Shown: positions 1-8,610 of the stretch, piece after piece
How the letters are laid out: each line of letters starts with the position of its first letter
How positions within the stretch are numbered: position 1 is the first letter of the stretch
DNA from: Alcaligenaceae bacterium
Lineage (GTDB): Bacteria; Pseudomonadota; Gammaproteobacteria; Burkholderiales; Burkholderiaceae_B
Reading direction: 5' to 3'
Assembly: GCA_013416405.1 (NCBI GenBank)
Contig: JACCET010000009.1
Span: 62,001-126,000, forward strand
Length of the DNA: 64,000 nt
The notes under the pieces: generated by a model
What the model was told of the DNA's origin: nothing
What the model saw: the letters and a program-made list of their open reading frames with translations, nothing else
The model's database searches: none
Program-made: the position numbers and the translations under genes

Positions 1-2163
1 CTCTACATCGCGCACACTAAAAGGCTCGCGCGCCAGCTCCAGATCCAGCCATCTTTGCAACACAGCAACAGTGCGATCGGTTTCCAGTTGCCTGACCATA
101 GTCCCATAATCCTGCAAACATTCGGCTGCCGCCTGTTGCACGGATTGCTCCAGCAAATCCAGCACACCACCTTGCGCGAGCAGTTCCCGCAGCGCCTGCT
201 GATCCGCAAGCATGCGCCACACCAGCTCTATGGCCTTATGTAATAACAGTCCGCGGGCATTTTGATCCGACAGTTGGGCATAGTCAGCCAATGCACTGGC
301 CCCCAAACGGTATTTGGCAAACGCCCACAGGGGATTGCGCGCCTGCGTGTCGATCACGGCAATACCACCACGTGTCGTCGCGCCAGTTTGCAGCGGTGGC
401 CCTTGCTCGTCCCGTATGCACTCCAGCCCGATGGGACGAGGCTCCTGAACCTGCAACACCCCAGTACTGGCATCGATATTTACAATGCAAGGGCTGGGCC
501 GCAGTTCGCGCTCGCCTTCATATTCGGCATGGCTTAGCCAAACCTGCGGCGCGCTGGCCAGCAGGCTTTGATAAAGCGTCCTGGCCCAATGCAGTTCGCG
601 CTCAGGCGTGGCACGCGGCGCGCGTGCCTGGCGCAGCGCAGCCAGCGGAATAAACGGATTGGGTTTGGGCGCTGCTGGCAAGACCTCGTCGGTCAGGCCC
701 AACACCCACACGCCATCCCAGCGACCACCTTCTGACTCCAAAAAGCCCAATACATCCAATCGTGCCGCCGGATCGCGCTGAGGCTGGAAAGGCGTTTCGT
801 GGGCGAGACGCTGCAGCAGGCCCACCGCCGTCGACATGCCCACCTTGCCCATGACCCGCGCTTGCCGTGCAAGGCTGTCCATCAGGCCATCAAAGGCTTC
901 CAGTTGCTGAAAGGCATGGCTGTCCAGCACCGCCTGCCCGGGATAACCCAGCGCTTGCAGGCCCTGGCGGAAACGCTGCACCCAGACATCAACAGTGGCC
1001 GAATCGGACTGCCCCGACATCAGCGCATGGCTCTCGCTCCAGGCCAGGGCAAGCTGAGGCGCGTACTGATCTAAAAGCTGGACAAATGCGGGTTCGGAAA
1101 CGCCGATCACGGCCCGCCGGCGCCAAAGGGCATCAATAACCGCCCTGCCGGAAGCTTCCTGCCGGGCGGCGGCACATGCGCCTGCCAGCAAGGCTGGGCC
1201 CAAGTCGACGGGAGCGCATGTTTTTCTCACGACAAAGCCAGCCAGCACGCGCAACCACGACATGGCAGCGGCAACCAAGGGCCATTCGCTCATGGGACGG
1301 GCAACGGCCACGTTGTAGGGCAGCACCTTACCCTGGCCATCGACCAGACCACCCCGCAGGCAGCGATGCGCCAGCACCACATCGGCCTCAAGCCGGGCGG
1401 CCACGATTGCATAACGGCCTTGCGGATGTGCCTGCAATTGCTCCGCAGCCCACTGTATCGCCAGCCGCCATTCGCCGTCAGGATCGGGCGCCACAACACG
1501 CTGCACGGTATCAGCCGTTACCGCCGGCGTGCTTAGTACGGCCAGGTTGACGCCCTGCTCCTGCAAGGCAAGCAACATGCCCGACAAACGCGGCGACAAC
1601 TCGTTGAATCCTGCCAACACCACGGTAGCGGCAGGTGCCTGCAGCAGGCCACTACGTACAGCCTGGTCTATGCATGCATAGGCCAGATTGGCGTCTTCCA
1701 TATCCAGCTGGGCCAATTGTTGCCTGTAGCGCTCACGCCAGTCCAAAAAATGCTGGTAGTCACTCGTTTCCATCTCAGGCGAAAGTTGTATGCGCCAATC
1801 GTCGATCAGGCGATCGGCTTCGGCAGCCAGCCTGGCTGCCTGAGACACGTCAAGCAGAGCACGCTCGGACTCCGCCTCGGCAATCACTTTTTTCCAAAGC
1901 CACTGTGCACCAAACGCATCCAGCGTATGCGAGGCCAGCCCGGACTCGGGCACAAAAGAAAGCTGGTCGGCTGCCCGCCTGAGCCAGCCTGACAGGGGCA
2001 CGATATCGGGCACGGCCATCACACTGCGCCCCTCGGTTAATGACGACGACAGCTCGGCAAGTATGCGACGCGCATGCCGGTTATTGACCGTCAGCACCAG
2101 TACATCCTGGGCGTCCAGCCTGGCGAGCTCATCTAAGGTGATGGGTGGGAATAGGTCTGTCAT
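1..2163 (-). CDS. PD-(D/E)XK nuclease family DNA repair protein (C-terminus cut off by window edge)
   Basis: The frame opens with ATG at 2163 and stays open to base 1, giving 721 codons without a stop, so the C-terminus lies outside the window. The N-terminus (VLTVNNRHARRILAEL, then PDIVPLSGWLR) and a central VWVLGLTDEVLP near residue 483 look like AddB/RecB-type inactivated helicase modules. FAKYRLGA near residue 609 followed by RGLLLHKAIELVW near residue 635 opens a PD-(D/E)XK nuclease fold of the RecB kind; the rest of the catalytic core is off the edge. This matches the betaproteobacterial family annotated as 'probable DNA repair protein' (TIGR03623), which usually sits beside a UvrD/RecB-like helicase-nuclease; that partner would be expected left of base 1. 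A role in double-strand-break end processing is inferred from the family. Confidence 0.8.
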   Translation of the reverse strand, partial: MTDLFPPITLDELARLDAQDVLVLTVNNRHARRILAELSSSLTEGRSVMAVPDIVPLSGWLRRAADQLSFVPESGLASHTLDAFGAQWLWKKVIAEAESERALLDVSQAARLAAEADRLIDDWRIQLSPEMETSDYQHFLDWRERYRQQLAQLDMEDANLAYACIDQAVRSGLLQAPAATVVLAGFNELSPRLSGMLLALQEQGVNLAVLSTPAVTADTVQRVVAPDPDGEWRLAIQWAAEQLQAHPQGRYAIVAARLEADVVLAHRCLRGGLVDGQGKVLPYNVAVARPMSEWPLVAAAMSWLRVLAGFVVRKTCAPVDLGPALLAGACAAARQEASGRAVIDALWRRRAVIGVSEPAFVQLLDQYAPQLALAWSESHALMSGQSDSATVDVWVQRFRQGLQALGYPGQAVLDSHAFQQLEAFDGLMDSLARQARVMGKVGMSTAVGLLQRLAHETPFQPQRDPAARLDVLGFLESEGGRWDGVWVLGLTDEVLPAAPKPNPFIPLAALRQARAPRATPERELHWARTLYQSLLASAPQVWLSHAEYEGERELRPSPCIVNIDASTGVLQVQEPRPIGLECIRDEQGPPLQTGATTRGGIAVIDTQARNPLWAFAKYRLGASALADYAQLSDQNARGLLLHKAIELVWRMLADQQALRELLAQGGVLDLLEQSVQQAAAECLQDYGTMVRQLETDRTVAVLQRWLDLELAREPFSVRDVE

Positions 2164-2217
2164 GGGTCTGCGGTTTGCCTGGCGGATTCTGCAACAGACC
2201 TATTCTAACGACTTCCT

Positions 2218-3438
2218 TTACTGCGCCAGCACGCTACGCACGGTTGTAGCCAGCGCCATGGCAAATTCCGGATCGTTGATGTGCCAGGGCAATATTTCCA
2301 GCTTATGTCGGGTCGTAGTAACAAAATGGCGCTCTATGGCTGAAAACAGAGCCTGATTGGCCTCGGGGTCATGAAATGGGGCGCCGGGACGATCTATGGC
2401 AGACAGGCCTTGCATGGGTAGCAGCAAGCGCACTATGCCAGGCGACTGATTCAACCGCGCCGCAAGATGTTCGCCGGCACGGGCAAGTTCCCGGGCCGTG
2501 CTGCGCATAAGCGTTACGTGGGCATTATGCGTATGGAAAAGGCGGTCGCCATAGTGGGAAGGAACGGTATCGCGCGCCCCCCAGTTGATCATGTCGAGCG
2601 CACCGACCGAGCCTATCCATGGCAAGCCAAGCTCGGCCGCCGCCGCAAGCCTGCCGGGGCCGGCATCACATACTCCGCCAGCCAGATGTTGCCCCACTTC
2701 CGTCGTGGTGATGTCGACGATGGCCCGGAGCAAGCCTGCCCGCGCCAGAGACTCCATGGTCCGGCCACCCGTGCCGTTGGCATGGAACACCTGGCAATCG
2801 TAGTCAGTACCCAGCAACCGCGACACGGCTTGCACGCACTCGGTTGTGACGCCGAACATAGTCAGGCCGATGGCGGGAAGTTCATCGGCTGCGGCCTGGG
2901 GCACGGTATGTTGCACCATACCCACCATGGCATGGGCCGCATTGGCCAATATCATTCGGGACAGCCGATTGATGCCGGCAAGGTCAGTCACGGGATTGAA
3001 CATCATGATGTCGTACACGTCGACAAAGGGCGCAACGTTGCCCGCCGCAAGCGTAGACACCAACAACTTAGGCATACCGTAGGGCAATACATGTAGGGCG
3101 GATGCCAGCATGGACGTACCACCCGACCCTCCTATACCCAAGACGCCGAGAATGCTTCCTGCCTTGCAGCGCGTATCGACAAGGCGGCGCAAGGCTTGCC
3201 CCATGGCAATCACCGCCGCCCCTCTGTCGCTGCCACCCAGGACATGATCGGCGCCCGATTCATGGTGTGACGCGACTTCAAACGCGGAAAGGTCGGCCTG
3301 ACTTGCCGTACCGCGCGTGCTGATATCGACCGTCAGGACGGGCACGCCCGCCTGCCTGATGAGCCCGGCCAGATACGTGAGCTCATCGCCTTTGGTATCA
3401 AAAGTGCCCACTACCCAAACGGATGGTTTTGCACCCAT
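2218..3438 (-). CDS. Tm-1-like ATP-binding domain protein (UPF0261)
   Basis: 406 residues. The N-terminal VVGTFDTKGDE (about residues 9-19) and the Gly-rich GVLGIGGSGGTSM stretch are characteristic of UPF0261, the N-terminal ATP-binding domain of tomato Tm-1. The protein fills only that domain; the second half of plant Tm-1-like proteins, a TIM barrel, is encoded separately two genes upstream (3881-4720). The start ATG at 3438 overlaps the stop of the SRPBCC gene in a TGATG arrangement, so the three genes are almost certainly one transcript and translationally coupled. No enzymatic reaction is established for bacterial members that I know of. The context (AraC regulator, SRPBCC protein, PEP-hydrolase-like partner) suggests metabolism of a small organic molecule, which is inference. 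Confidence 0.88.
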   Translation of the reverse strand: MGAKPSVWVVGTFDTKGDELTYLAGLIRQAGVPVLTVDISTRGTASQADLSAFEVASHHESGADHVLGGSDRGAAVIAMGQALRRLVDTRCKAGSILGVLGIGGSGGTSMLASALHVLPYGMPKLLVSTLAAGNVAPFVDVYDIMMFNPVTDLAGINRLSRMILANAAHAMVGMVQHTVPQAAADELPAIGLTMFGVTTECVQAVSRLLGTDYDCQVFHANGTGGRTMESLARAGLLRAIVDITTTEVGQHLAGGVCDAGPGRLAAAAELGLPWIGSVGALDMINWGARDTVPSHYGDRLFHTHNAHVTLMRSTARELARAGEHLAARLNQSPGIVRLLLPMQGLSAIDRPGAPFHDPEANQALFSAIERHFVTTTRHKLEILPWHINDPEFAMALATTVRSVLAQ

Positions 3439-3878
3439 CAGCCCTTCCCGTAGCGCTCGTTAACGCATTGAAAGAATATTCGGAAAGTATCGGCAACACG
3501 CTCGACTGCCTCGGCCTCTTGATCTGCTGGCACGTCGAAGGTAGCCCACCATTCACCAAAGCATTGCCCCGTCTCGGTGACCGGAAGCAGATGCATATGT
3601 GCAACGTAGTTGCTCCAGTCTGCATCGATGTGAAGAATCTCGTAAGTGCAACGATGCTCGTGGTCGGAAAGTTCCAGCAATCGTTCACGCAGCATGCCGC
3701 CGCCGTCGCGAACGGTGAAATGGCGCACGCAGCCGATACGGTCTGCCGGCCATGCGTCTTCAATATAGGAGTTTTCGAAAAAGGGATGGTAGTTGCCCAG
3801 ATCGCCAAAATCGCGCAGCATTTCCCACGCCTGATCCAGCGTGGCGTTCATAATGGCGCTTACATAGACTTTTGCCAT
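3438..3878 (-). CDS. SRPBCC family protein (polyketide cyclase/START-like)
   Basis: 146 residues from ATG 3878. Longer in-frame starts up to 3986 would run into the upstream gene and add an unrelated leader, while 3878 sits just after a GGAG ribosome site and 2 bases after the previous stop. The protein begins MAKVYVSAIMNA followed by DQAWEMLRDFGDLGNYHPF, the classic opening beta-strand and helix of the SRPBCC fold, and ends with a long C-terminal helix (EAVERVADTFRIFFQCVNE). This fold makes a deep hydrophobic cavity that binds or transforms small hydrophobic ligands; no catalytic residues can be assigned. It lies between the PEP-hydrolase-like and Tm-1-like genes and overlaps the latter, so it probably acts on the same compound. 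Confidence 0.85.
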   Translation of the reverse strand: MAKVYVSAIMNATLDQAWEMLRDFGDLGNYHPFFENSYIEDAWPADRIGCVRHFTVRDGGGMLRERLLELSDHEHRCTYEILHIDADWSNYVAHMHLLPVTETGQCFGEWWATFDVPADQEAEAVERVADTFRIFFQCVNERYGKG

Positions 3879-3880
3879 GG

Positions 3881-4720
3881 TTATGCTCCGTTGCGCGATA
3901 GTGCCTTGTACAACGCCACGTGCTTGGTAATGGCAACTTCGACGGGCAGCCGCTCCATGCTGCTCGCACCGTAAAAGCCGTTGCAATGTTCACTGTGATC
4001 CAACACATATTGCACATCATCGGGCATGGAGATAGGCCCACCATGCGCAATAACGATAATATCTTTGCGGATTTTTCGGGCCGCTTCGCCCCATTCGTCG
4101 ATCAGACGCACAGACTCTTCCAACGTTTTGGATGAGCTTGCGCCTATGCTGCCGCCTACGGTTACGCCCATGTGAGGCACGATGAAATCGGCACCAGCTT
4201 TGGCCATTTCAATCGCTTCGTCGGCGCTGAATACGTAGGGCGTGGTGAGCAGATCCAACTCGTGAGCCTGGCGGATCATGTCGACTTCAGTGGAAAAGTT
4301 GATGCCGGTTTCTTCCAGGCTTTGACGGAAGGTGCCATCGATAATACCGACCGTGGGGAAGTTCTGCACACCGGCAAAGCCCAGTTCTTTGAGTTTTTTC
4401 AGAAACACGGGCATGACGACGAAGGGATCTGTGCCGTTCACGCCGGCTAGCACGGGGGTATGCTTGCACACGGGCAGCACCTCACCGGCCATCTCGAGCA
4501 CGATCTCGTTGGCGTTGCCGTAGGCCAACAGGCCGGCCGAAGAAGCGCGCCCGGCCATGCGATAGCGGCCCGAGTTGTACACCACAATAAGATCTATTCC
4601 CGCAGCCTCTTCGCACTTGGCCGAAATACCCGTGCCTGCACCGCCACCGATTATGGGTTCGCCCCTTGCGACCATGCCCTGAAATTTCTGCATCAATGCC
4701 TGGCGATCATGCCTTGCCAT
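3881..4720 (-). CDS. Phosphoenolpyruvate hydrolase family TIM-barrel protein
   Basis: 279 residues. [20 protein letters not shown] near the N-terminus, [34 protein letters not shown] and a final [12 protein letters not shown] mark the TIM-barrel family PF09370 (annotated as PEP hydrolase), the same domain that forms the C-terminal half of tomato Tm-1. It is the first gene of a tight leftward cluster with the SRPBCC and UPF0261 genes (gap of 2 bases, then an overlap). Its start lies only 30 bases from that of the divergent AraC regulator, so its promoter must lie within or against the regulator's 5' end. PEP mutase/isocitrate-lyase-like chemistry on a C3-C5 acid is a family-based guess; the physiological substrate is unknown. 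Confidence 0.88.
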   Translation of the reverse strand: MARHDRQALMQKFQGMVARGEPIIGGGAGTGISAKCEEAAGIDLIVVYNSGRYRMAGRASSAGLLAYGNANEIVLEMAGEVLPVCKHTPVLAGVNGTDPFVVMPVFLKKLKELGFAGVQNFPTVGIIDGTFRQSLEETGINFSTEVDMIRQAHELDLLTTPYVFSADEAIEMAKAGADFIVPHMGVTVGGSIGASSSKTLEESVRLIDEWGEAARKIRKDIIVIAHGGPISMPDDVQYVLDHSEHCNGFYGASSMERLPVEVAITKHVALYKALSRNGA

Positions 4721-4750
4721 AACAACTCCTTAGTAAAGCGTTTTTGTGTA

Positions 4751-5602
4751 ATGATTCGATTTATGGAGAAACCAGACCTGCAGACCGAAACACATATTTT
4801 CGGCGATGACACCCGCATCATCACAGTGCGTGCCGAGCACTGCGAGGCACTGGCCGCACGCCATATTGCTCATGTTGCGGTCATAGACGCGGCCGCTCCG
4901 TATACGATAGTTCGCACTCACCTTAGCGGTGCCTTCCTGCAAGTATGCCTGGGCGGCGAAGGCCAGACCCTGCTTGACGGCAACTGGCGTAGCCATACCG
5001 TTGGCCTGGCCAGCTTTGCACCCGCCCACGTCCTGCATGCCTTTCACTGCCTGCCCAATCAGCGCTGGCAACTTTGCTGGGTGCGCTTCATGCCCAGCTC
5101 GCCCAGATCGTTGGCAAGCGCCATGGCGCCTGGCCTGACCAAATTCGACGGCCGTCCTTTGGAAAAAGCCATACTTGGTCTTTCGTCTGAAATGGATTCC
5201 GACGCAGATCCTGGCACATGCGCCATTTGGGTGGACATTATTGAACGCTATGTGGCCCGCATGATAGATCCCTGGCAGCGAGAGCCCCGCTTGAATACCA
5301 TGTGGTCGGCGATCCTGGCCGACATCGGGCACCCATGGACGCTTGAAGAGCTTGCGCGCCTGGCCAATATCAGCCCGGAGCACTTGCGCCGACTGTGCTG
5401 GCGTAACTTTGGGCGCAGCCCGGGAAAACAGCTGACGACCATGCGCATTGCACAGGCGGCGCATCAATTGATTACTACCCAAAAGAAGATCGAAGCCATT
5501 GCCCAAGACGTGGGCTACATCAACCCGTTCACTTTCTCGAACACATTCAAGCGCCTGACCGGCTTCCGCCCATCGGAGTACCGATCCAGGCCCCGCAGCT
5601 AG
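4751..5602 (+). CDS. AraC-family transcriptional regulator
   Basis: About 283 residues from ATG 4751; a second ATG at 4763 is equally possible, and upstream in-frame starts would lie inside the divergent gene. The N-terminal 170 residues form a cupin-like sensor half (AFHCLPNQRWQLCWVRF). The C-terminal 100 residues are a double helix-turn-helix AraC domain: WTLEELARLANISPEHLRRL, then IEAIAQDVGYINPFTFSNTF and KRLTGFRPSEYR. Only 30 bases separate it from the divergent PEP-hydrolase-like gene, so it is the likely local activator of the 4720-2218 cluster, responding to that pathway's substrate; the receptor gene at 5661 may also be in its regulon. Regulation is inferred from position. Confidence 0.88.
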   Translation: MIRFMEKPDLQTETHIFGDDTRIITVRAEHCEALAARHIAHVAVIDAAAPYTIVRTHLSGAFLQVCLGGEGQTLLDGNWRSHTVGLASFAPAHVLHAFHCLPNQRWQLCWVRFMPSSPRSLASAMAPGLTKFDGRPLEKAILGLSSEMDSDADPGTCAIWVDIIERYVARMIDPWQREPRLNTMWSAILADIGHPWTLEELARLANISPEHLRRLCWRNFGRSPGKQLTTMRIAQAAHQLITTQKKIEAIAQDVGYINPFTFSNTFKRLTGFRPSEYRSRPRS

Positions 5603-5660
5603 GCAGCTGCGGTTCCCTTGATGGATGCCTGAGGCAGTGAAATCCACCTTGTTGCCCTTA

Positions 5661-6878
5661 CTACTTCTTGACTAAATAGCAGGTGCTGTTGGCCAGTGGA
5701 GCAAACGCCTGCTCGGCGGGAATGGTCTTGACCAGCTTGTAGTAATCCCAGGGGGCTTTGGACTCGGACGGAGCCTTGACTTCCCATAGGTACATGTCGT
5801 GAACCATACGTCCGTCCTCGCGGACTTTGCCGTCTTGGGCAAAGAAGTCGTTGATGGGCATTTCGCGCATTTTGGCCGATACCGCATCCGGATCGTCGGT
5901 GCCTGCCGCCTGTACGGCTTTCAGGTAATGCATGGTAGCCGAGTAGTCGCCAGCATGAGCCATATTGGGCATGCTTTGCATGCGTTCATAGTAGCGCTTG
6001 GCGAAATCCCGGGATCCTTCATTCATGTCCCAATACCAGGCATTGGTAAGCAACATGCCTTGGGCAACGTCGATGCCGATGGCGTGTATGTCGTTGATCC
6101 ACAGCAATAGTCCAGCGAGCTTCTGTTTGGGTGTCAGGCCGAACTCGTGCGCCGCCTTAATGGCATTGATGCTGTCGTGCCCGGTTGAGGCCAGGCCTAT
6201 GATCTTGGCGCCAGATGACTGGGCCTGCAAAATGTAGGAAGAGTAATCTGTGGTTCCCAGCGGATGGCGAGCCGCACCCAGCACCTTGCCATTGGCGGCG
6301 CGCACCACTTCACTGACCTGCTCTTCGAGCCCGATACCGAAGGCAAAATCAACCGTCAGGAAATACCAGGTGTCGCCGCCAGGCTGTTCAGCCACGGTAC
6401 GCCCCGTACCGTGCGCCAGCGAATAGGCGTCGTAGGTGTAATGTATGGTGTAGGGTGAACACATCGCATTCGTTAAGCCCATATTCGAGGGGTTGTTAAC
6501 GATAATATGTCGCTTTTTTTCCTTGGCAATTCCGGCGACGGCCAGGGCAACCCCCGAGTTCGCCAGATCGGTGATCATGTCTACGCCGTCACGATCAAAC
6601 CATTCACGCGCTTTTGCAGCGCCTATATCGGGCTTGTTCAGGTGGTCTGCAAATATGACATCGATAGGCTTGCCAAACATGGTGCCGCCAAAATCCTCGA
6701 CGGCCATTTTCACGGCCTCGATGGCGCCCTTGCCGGATACGTCGGCATAGACACCGGAAATATCCGTAAGCACGCCTATACGTATGCCATCATTGGAAAG
6801 TGTTTGAGCATGGGCGGTGGCGGCACCGGCTGTCAGGGCGATGGACGCCGCTGCGCATTTCCATAATCTGGTCTGCAT
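5661..6878 (-). CDS. ABC transporter substrate-binding protein, branched-chain amino acid (LivK) type
   Basis: 405 residues with a clean Sec signal peptide (about residues 1-24, cleavage after ATAHA). The mature part begins with IRIGVLTDISGVYADVSGKG and continues with AVEDFGG and a central NNPSNMGLTNAMCSPY segment, typical of periplasmic binding-protein family PF13458, whose members bind amino acids, amides or aromatic acids. Length is normal. No LivHMGF permease or ATPase genes lie nearby, so it must work with components encoded elsewhere or be an orphan receptor. It converges with the AraC regulator (58-base gap) and faces away from modE. Ligand unknown. Confidence 0.85.
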   Translation of the reverse strand: MQTRLWKCAAASIALTAGAATAHAQTLSNDGIRIGVLTDISGVYADVSGKGAIEAVKMAVEDFGGTMFGKPIDVIFADHLNKPDIGAAKAREWFDRDGVDMITDLANSGVALAVAGIAKEKKRHIIVNNPSNMGLTNAMCSPYTIHYTYDAYSLAHGTGRTVAEQPGGDTWYFLTVDFAFGIGLEEQVSEVVRAANGKVLGAARHPLGTTDYSSYILQAQSSGAKIIGLASTGHDSINAIKAAHEFGLTPKQKLAGLLLWINDIHAIGIDVAQGMLLTNAWYWDMNEGSRDFAKRYYERMQSMPNMAHAGDYSATMHYLKAVQAAGTDDPDAVSAKMREMPINDFFAQDGKVREDGRMVHDMYLWEVKAPSESKAPWDYYKLVKTIPAEQAFAPLANSTCYLVKK

Positions 6879-7093
6879 GATTCGTCTCCTGTGTAGTTCG
6901 TTCGCAAGGACTGCGACTTGGACCCTGTGTTCCCAAGGTATAAGCCATGCTAAATTTCAGACGATCCGGCGTCCATACTGCCAAGGCACCAGCACCTATC
7001 CTAAATCCACCTCCGGCCCGAAAATGGGCTTTACACTAGAGGCCAGTCTGGCTGGCTTGTACACCTCAAAATCGGCTACACAGGACACTGAAT

Positions 7094-7921
7094 ATGTCAG
7101 AACAGATAAAAGACCATGATGCCCAGCCTGTAGAGCTGGCCGGCTCAATCTGGTTCCGCTCGGGCCAGCAGAACTGGGGCAATCAAAAACGTATGGCACT
7201 GCTGGCCTCCATAGGCACAGAAGGCTCGATCACGGCCGCCGCCAAGAAGATAGGGCTAAGCTATAAAGCCGCGTGGGACGCCGTCGACACCATGAACAAC
7301 CTGGCCGGCGAGCCCCTGGTGCTGCGCACCACCGGTGGCCGGCGCGGTGGTGGCGCAAGCCTGACCACGCGCGCGCAGGAACTGATACGCGTTTATGCCT
7401 TGCTGCATGCCGAACACGAACGCTTCATGGCCCGACTGGCAACCGTCAACGACCAGGCCAGCCATAATCTGGAACTTATACAGCACATGATGATAGATAC
7501 CTCTGCCCGCAACAAGCTCACAGGTGTCATTCGACAAATCAAGCCAGGTGCGGTCAATGATGAAATCACCCTTGATCTGAACGGCGATACGCATATTGTG
7601 GCCTCCATTACCAGCGAGAGCGTGCAGAGCCTGGGGCTGGAGCCGGGCAAGCGCGCACTGGCCTTCATCAAGGCGTCGTCGGTGCTGATAGGCCGGGCCG
7701 GCGGCAACACGCGTTTATCTGCACGCAATCAATTGCCGGGAAAGATCAATCGCATTACCGAAGGTGCCGTCAATACCGAAGTCTGCATCGAATTGCCCAC
7801 AGGCCATGTCATTGCCGCCGTCATCACCAAGGAAAGCCAAACGACCATGGGCCTGGAAACCGACCAGGAAGCCTATGCCATTTTCAAGGCATCCAGCGTT
7901 ATGCTGGGCGTGCTGGACTGA
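7094..7921 (+). CDS. modE: Molybdate-dependent transcriptional regulator ModE
   Basis: 275 residues, close to the 262 of E. coli ModE. The N-terminal winged helix is plain: MALLASIGTEGSITAAAKKIGLSYKAAWDAV, then EPLVLRTTGGRRGGGASLT. Two Mop/TOBE molybdate-binding domains follow, starting near residue 137 (NKLTGVIRQIKPGAVNDEI) and residue 212 (LPGKINRITEGAVNTEV). Molybdate-bound ModE represses molybdate uptake genes. It faces the modABC operon tail to tail; its last 49 bases overlap the 3' end of modC. A ModE-type operator lies in the modA promoter at 10110-10134, which supports the assignment. Confidence 0.93.
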   Translation: MSEQIKDHDAQPVELAGSIWFRSGQQNWGNQKRMALLASIGTEGSITAAAKKIGLSYKAAWDAVDTMNNLAGEPLVLRTTGGRRGGGASLTTRAQELIRVYALLHAEHERFMARLATVNDQASHNLELIQHMMIDTSARNKLTGVIRQIKPGAVNDEITLDLNGDTHIVASITSESVQSLGLEPGKRALAFIKASSVLIGRAGGNTRLSARNQLPGKINRITEGAVNTEVCIELPTGHVIAAVITKESQTTMGLETDQEAYAIFKASSVMLGVLD

Positions 7922-8610
7922 AGCTCTCGTAAATCCGACGGATGGCATGCCCCCATGATGCGCCCCTCGGACATTCTGTGCACCTCGTCAGCCAGCACCA
8001 GGACGTCATCGGGATCATGAGTAATTAAAATAGTCGGTATCTGTATCTTGGCCTGCAGCGTGGCAAGCTCTTCACGCATTTTGTGCCGCAGGCCGGCATC
8101 CAACGCAGACAACGGCTCATCAAGCAGCAACAAACGGGGCTGTACAGCCAGAGTACGCGCCAGGGCGGTTCGCTGCTGCTGTCCACCTGATATTTCACGC
8201 GGATAGCTTTGCAAAATGCCTTGCAGCTCGAAGGCATCGACCCAATGCCTTGCCGCATCCGGCAAACTGTTGCGCCGGGGATTGAACCAACCTTTGCTCA
8301 GGCCAAAGCCAATGTTTTGCTCGACGGTCAGGTGGGGAAACAGACCGTAGTCCTGTCGCAGATAGCCGAGCCTGCGCTGCTGTGGCGGCAGAAAAATGTT
8401 TTGCTGCTCATCGTAAAGCGTAATGTCATTTATCTTGATGCACCCCGAGTCCGGCCGCATTAGTCCGGCAATGGCCTGTACCGTCAGAGTTTTGCCTGAG
8501 CCTGACGGGCCGAACAAGGCAATACGCCGGGACTGCGAATTCAGTTCGACATCCAACTGAAACGTTCGCGGGCCCGAATACACAAGCCGCTTAATACTGA
8601 TATTGATCAT
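7873..8610 (-). CDS. modC: Molybdate ABC transporter ATP-binding protein ModC (short form)
   Basis: 245 residues from ATG 8610, which overlaps the modB stop (ATGA). Walker A GPSGSGKT, the signature ISGGQQQRTALARTLA and Walker B LLLLDEPLSALD are intact, as is the H-loop (ITHDPDDVLVLADEV). It energises molybdate import through ModB. E. coli ModC is about 350 residues and carries a C-terminal Mop/TOBE domain; this protein stops right after the ATPase core, so the regulatory domain is absent. Its 3' end overlaps modE by 49 bases on the opposite strand. Confidence 0.9.
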   Translation of the reverse strand: MINISIKRLVYSGPRTFQLDVELNSQSRRIALFGPSGSGKTLTVQAIAGLMRPDSGCIKINDITLYDEQQNIFLPPQQRRLGYLRQDYGLFPHLTVEQNIGFGLSKGWFNPRRNSLPDAARHWVDAFELQGILQSYPREISGGQQQRTALARTLAVQPRLLLLDEPLSALDAGLRHKMREELATLQAKIQIPTILITHDPDDVLVLADEVHRMSEGRIMGACHPSDLRELQSSTPSITLDALKMA

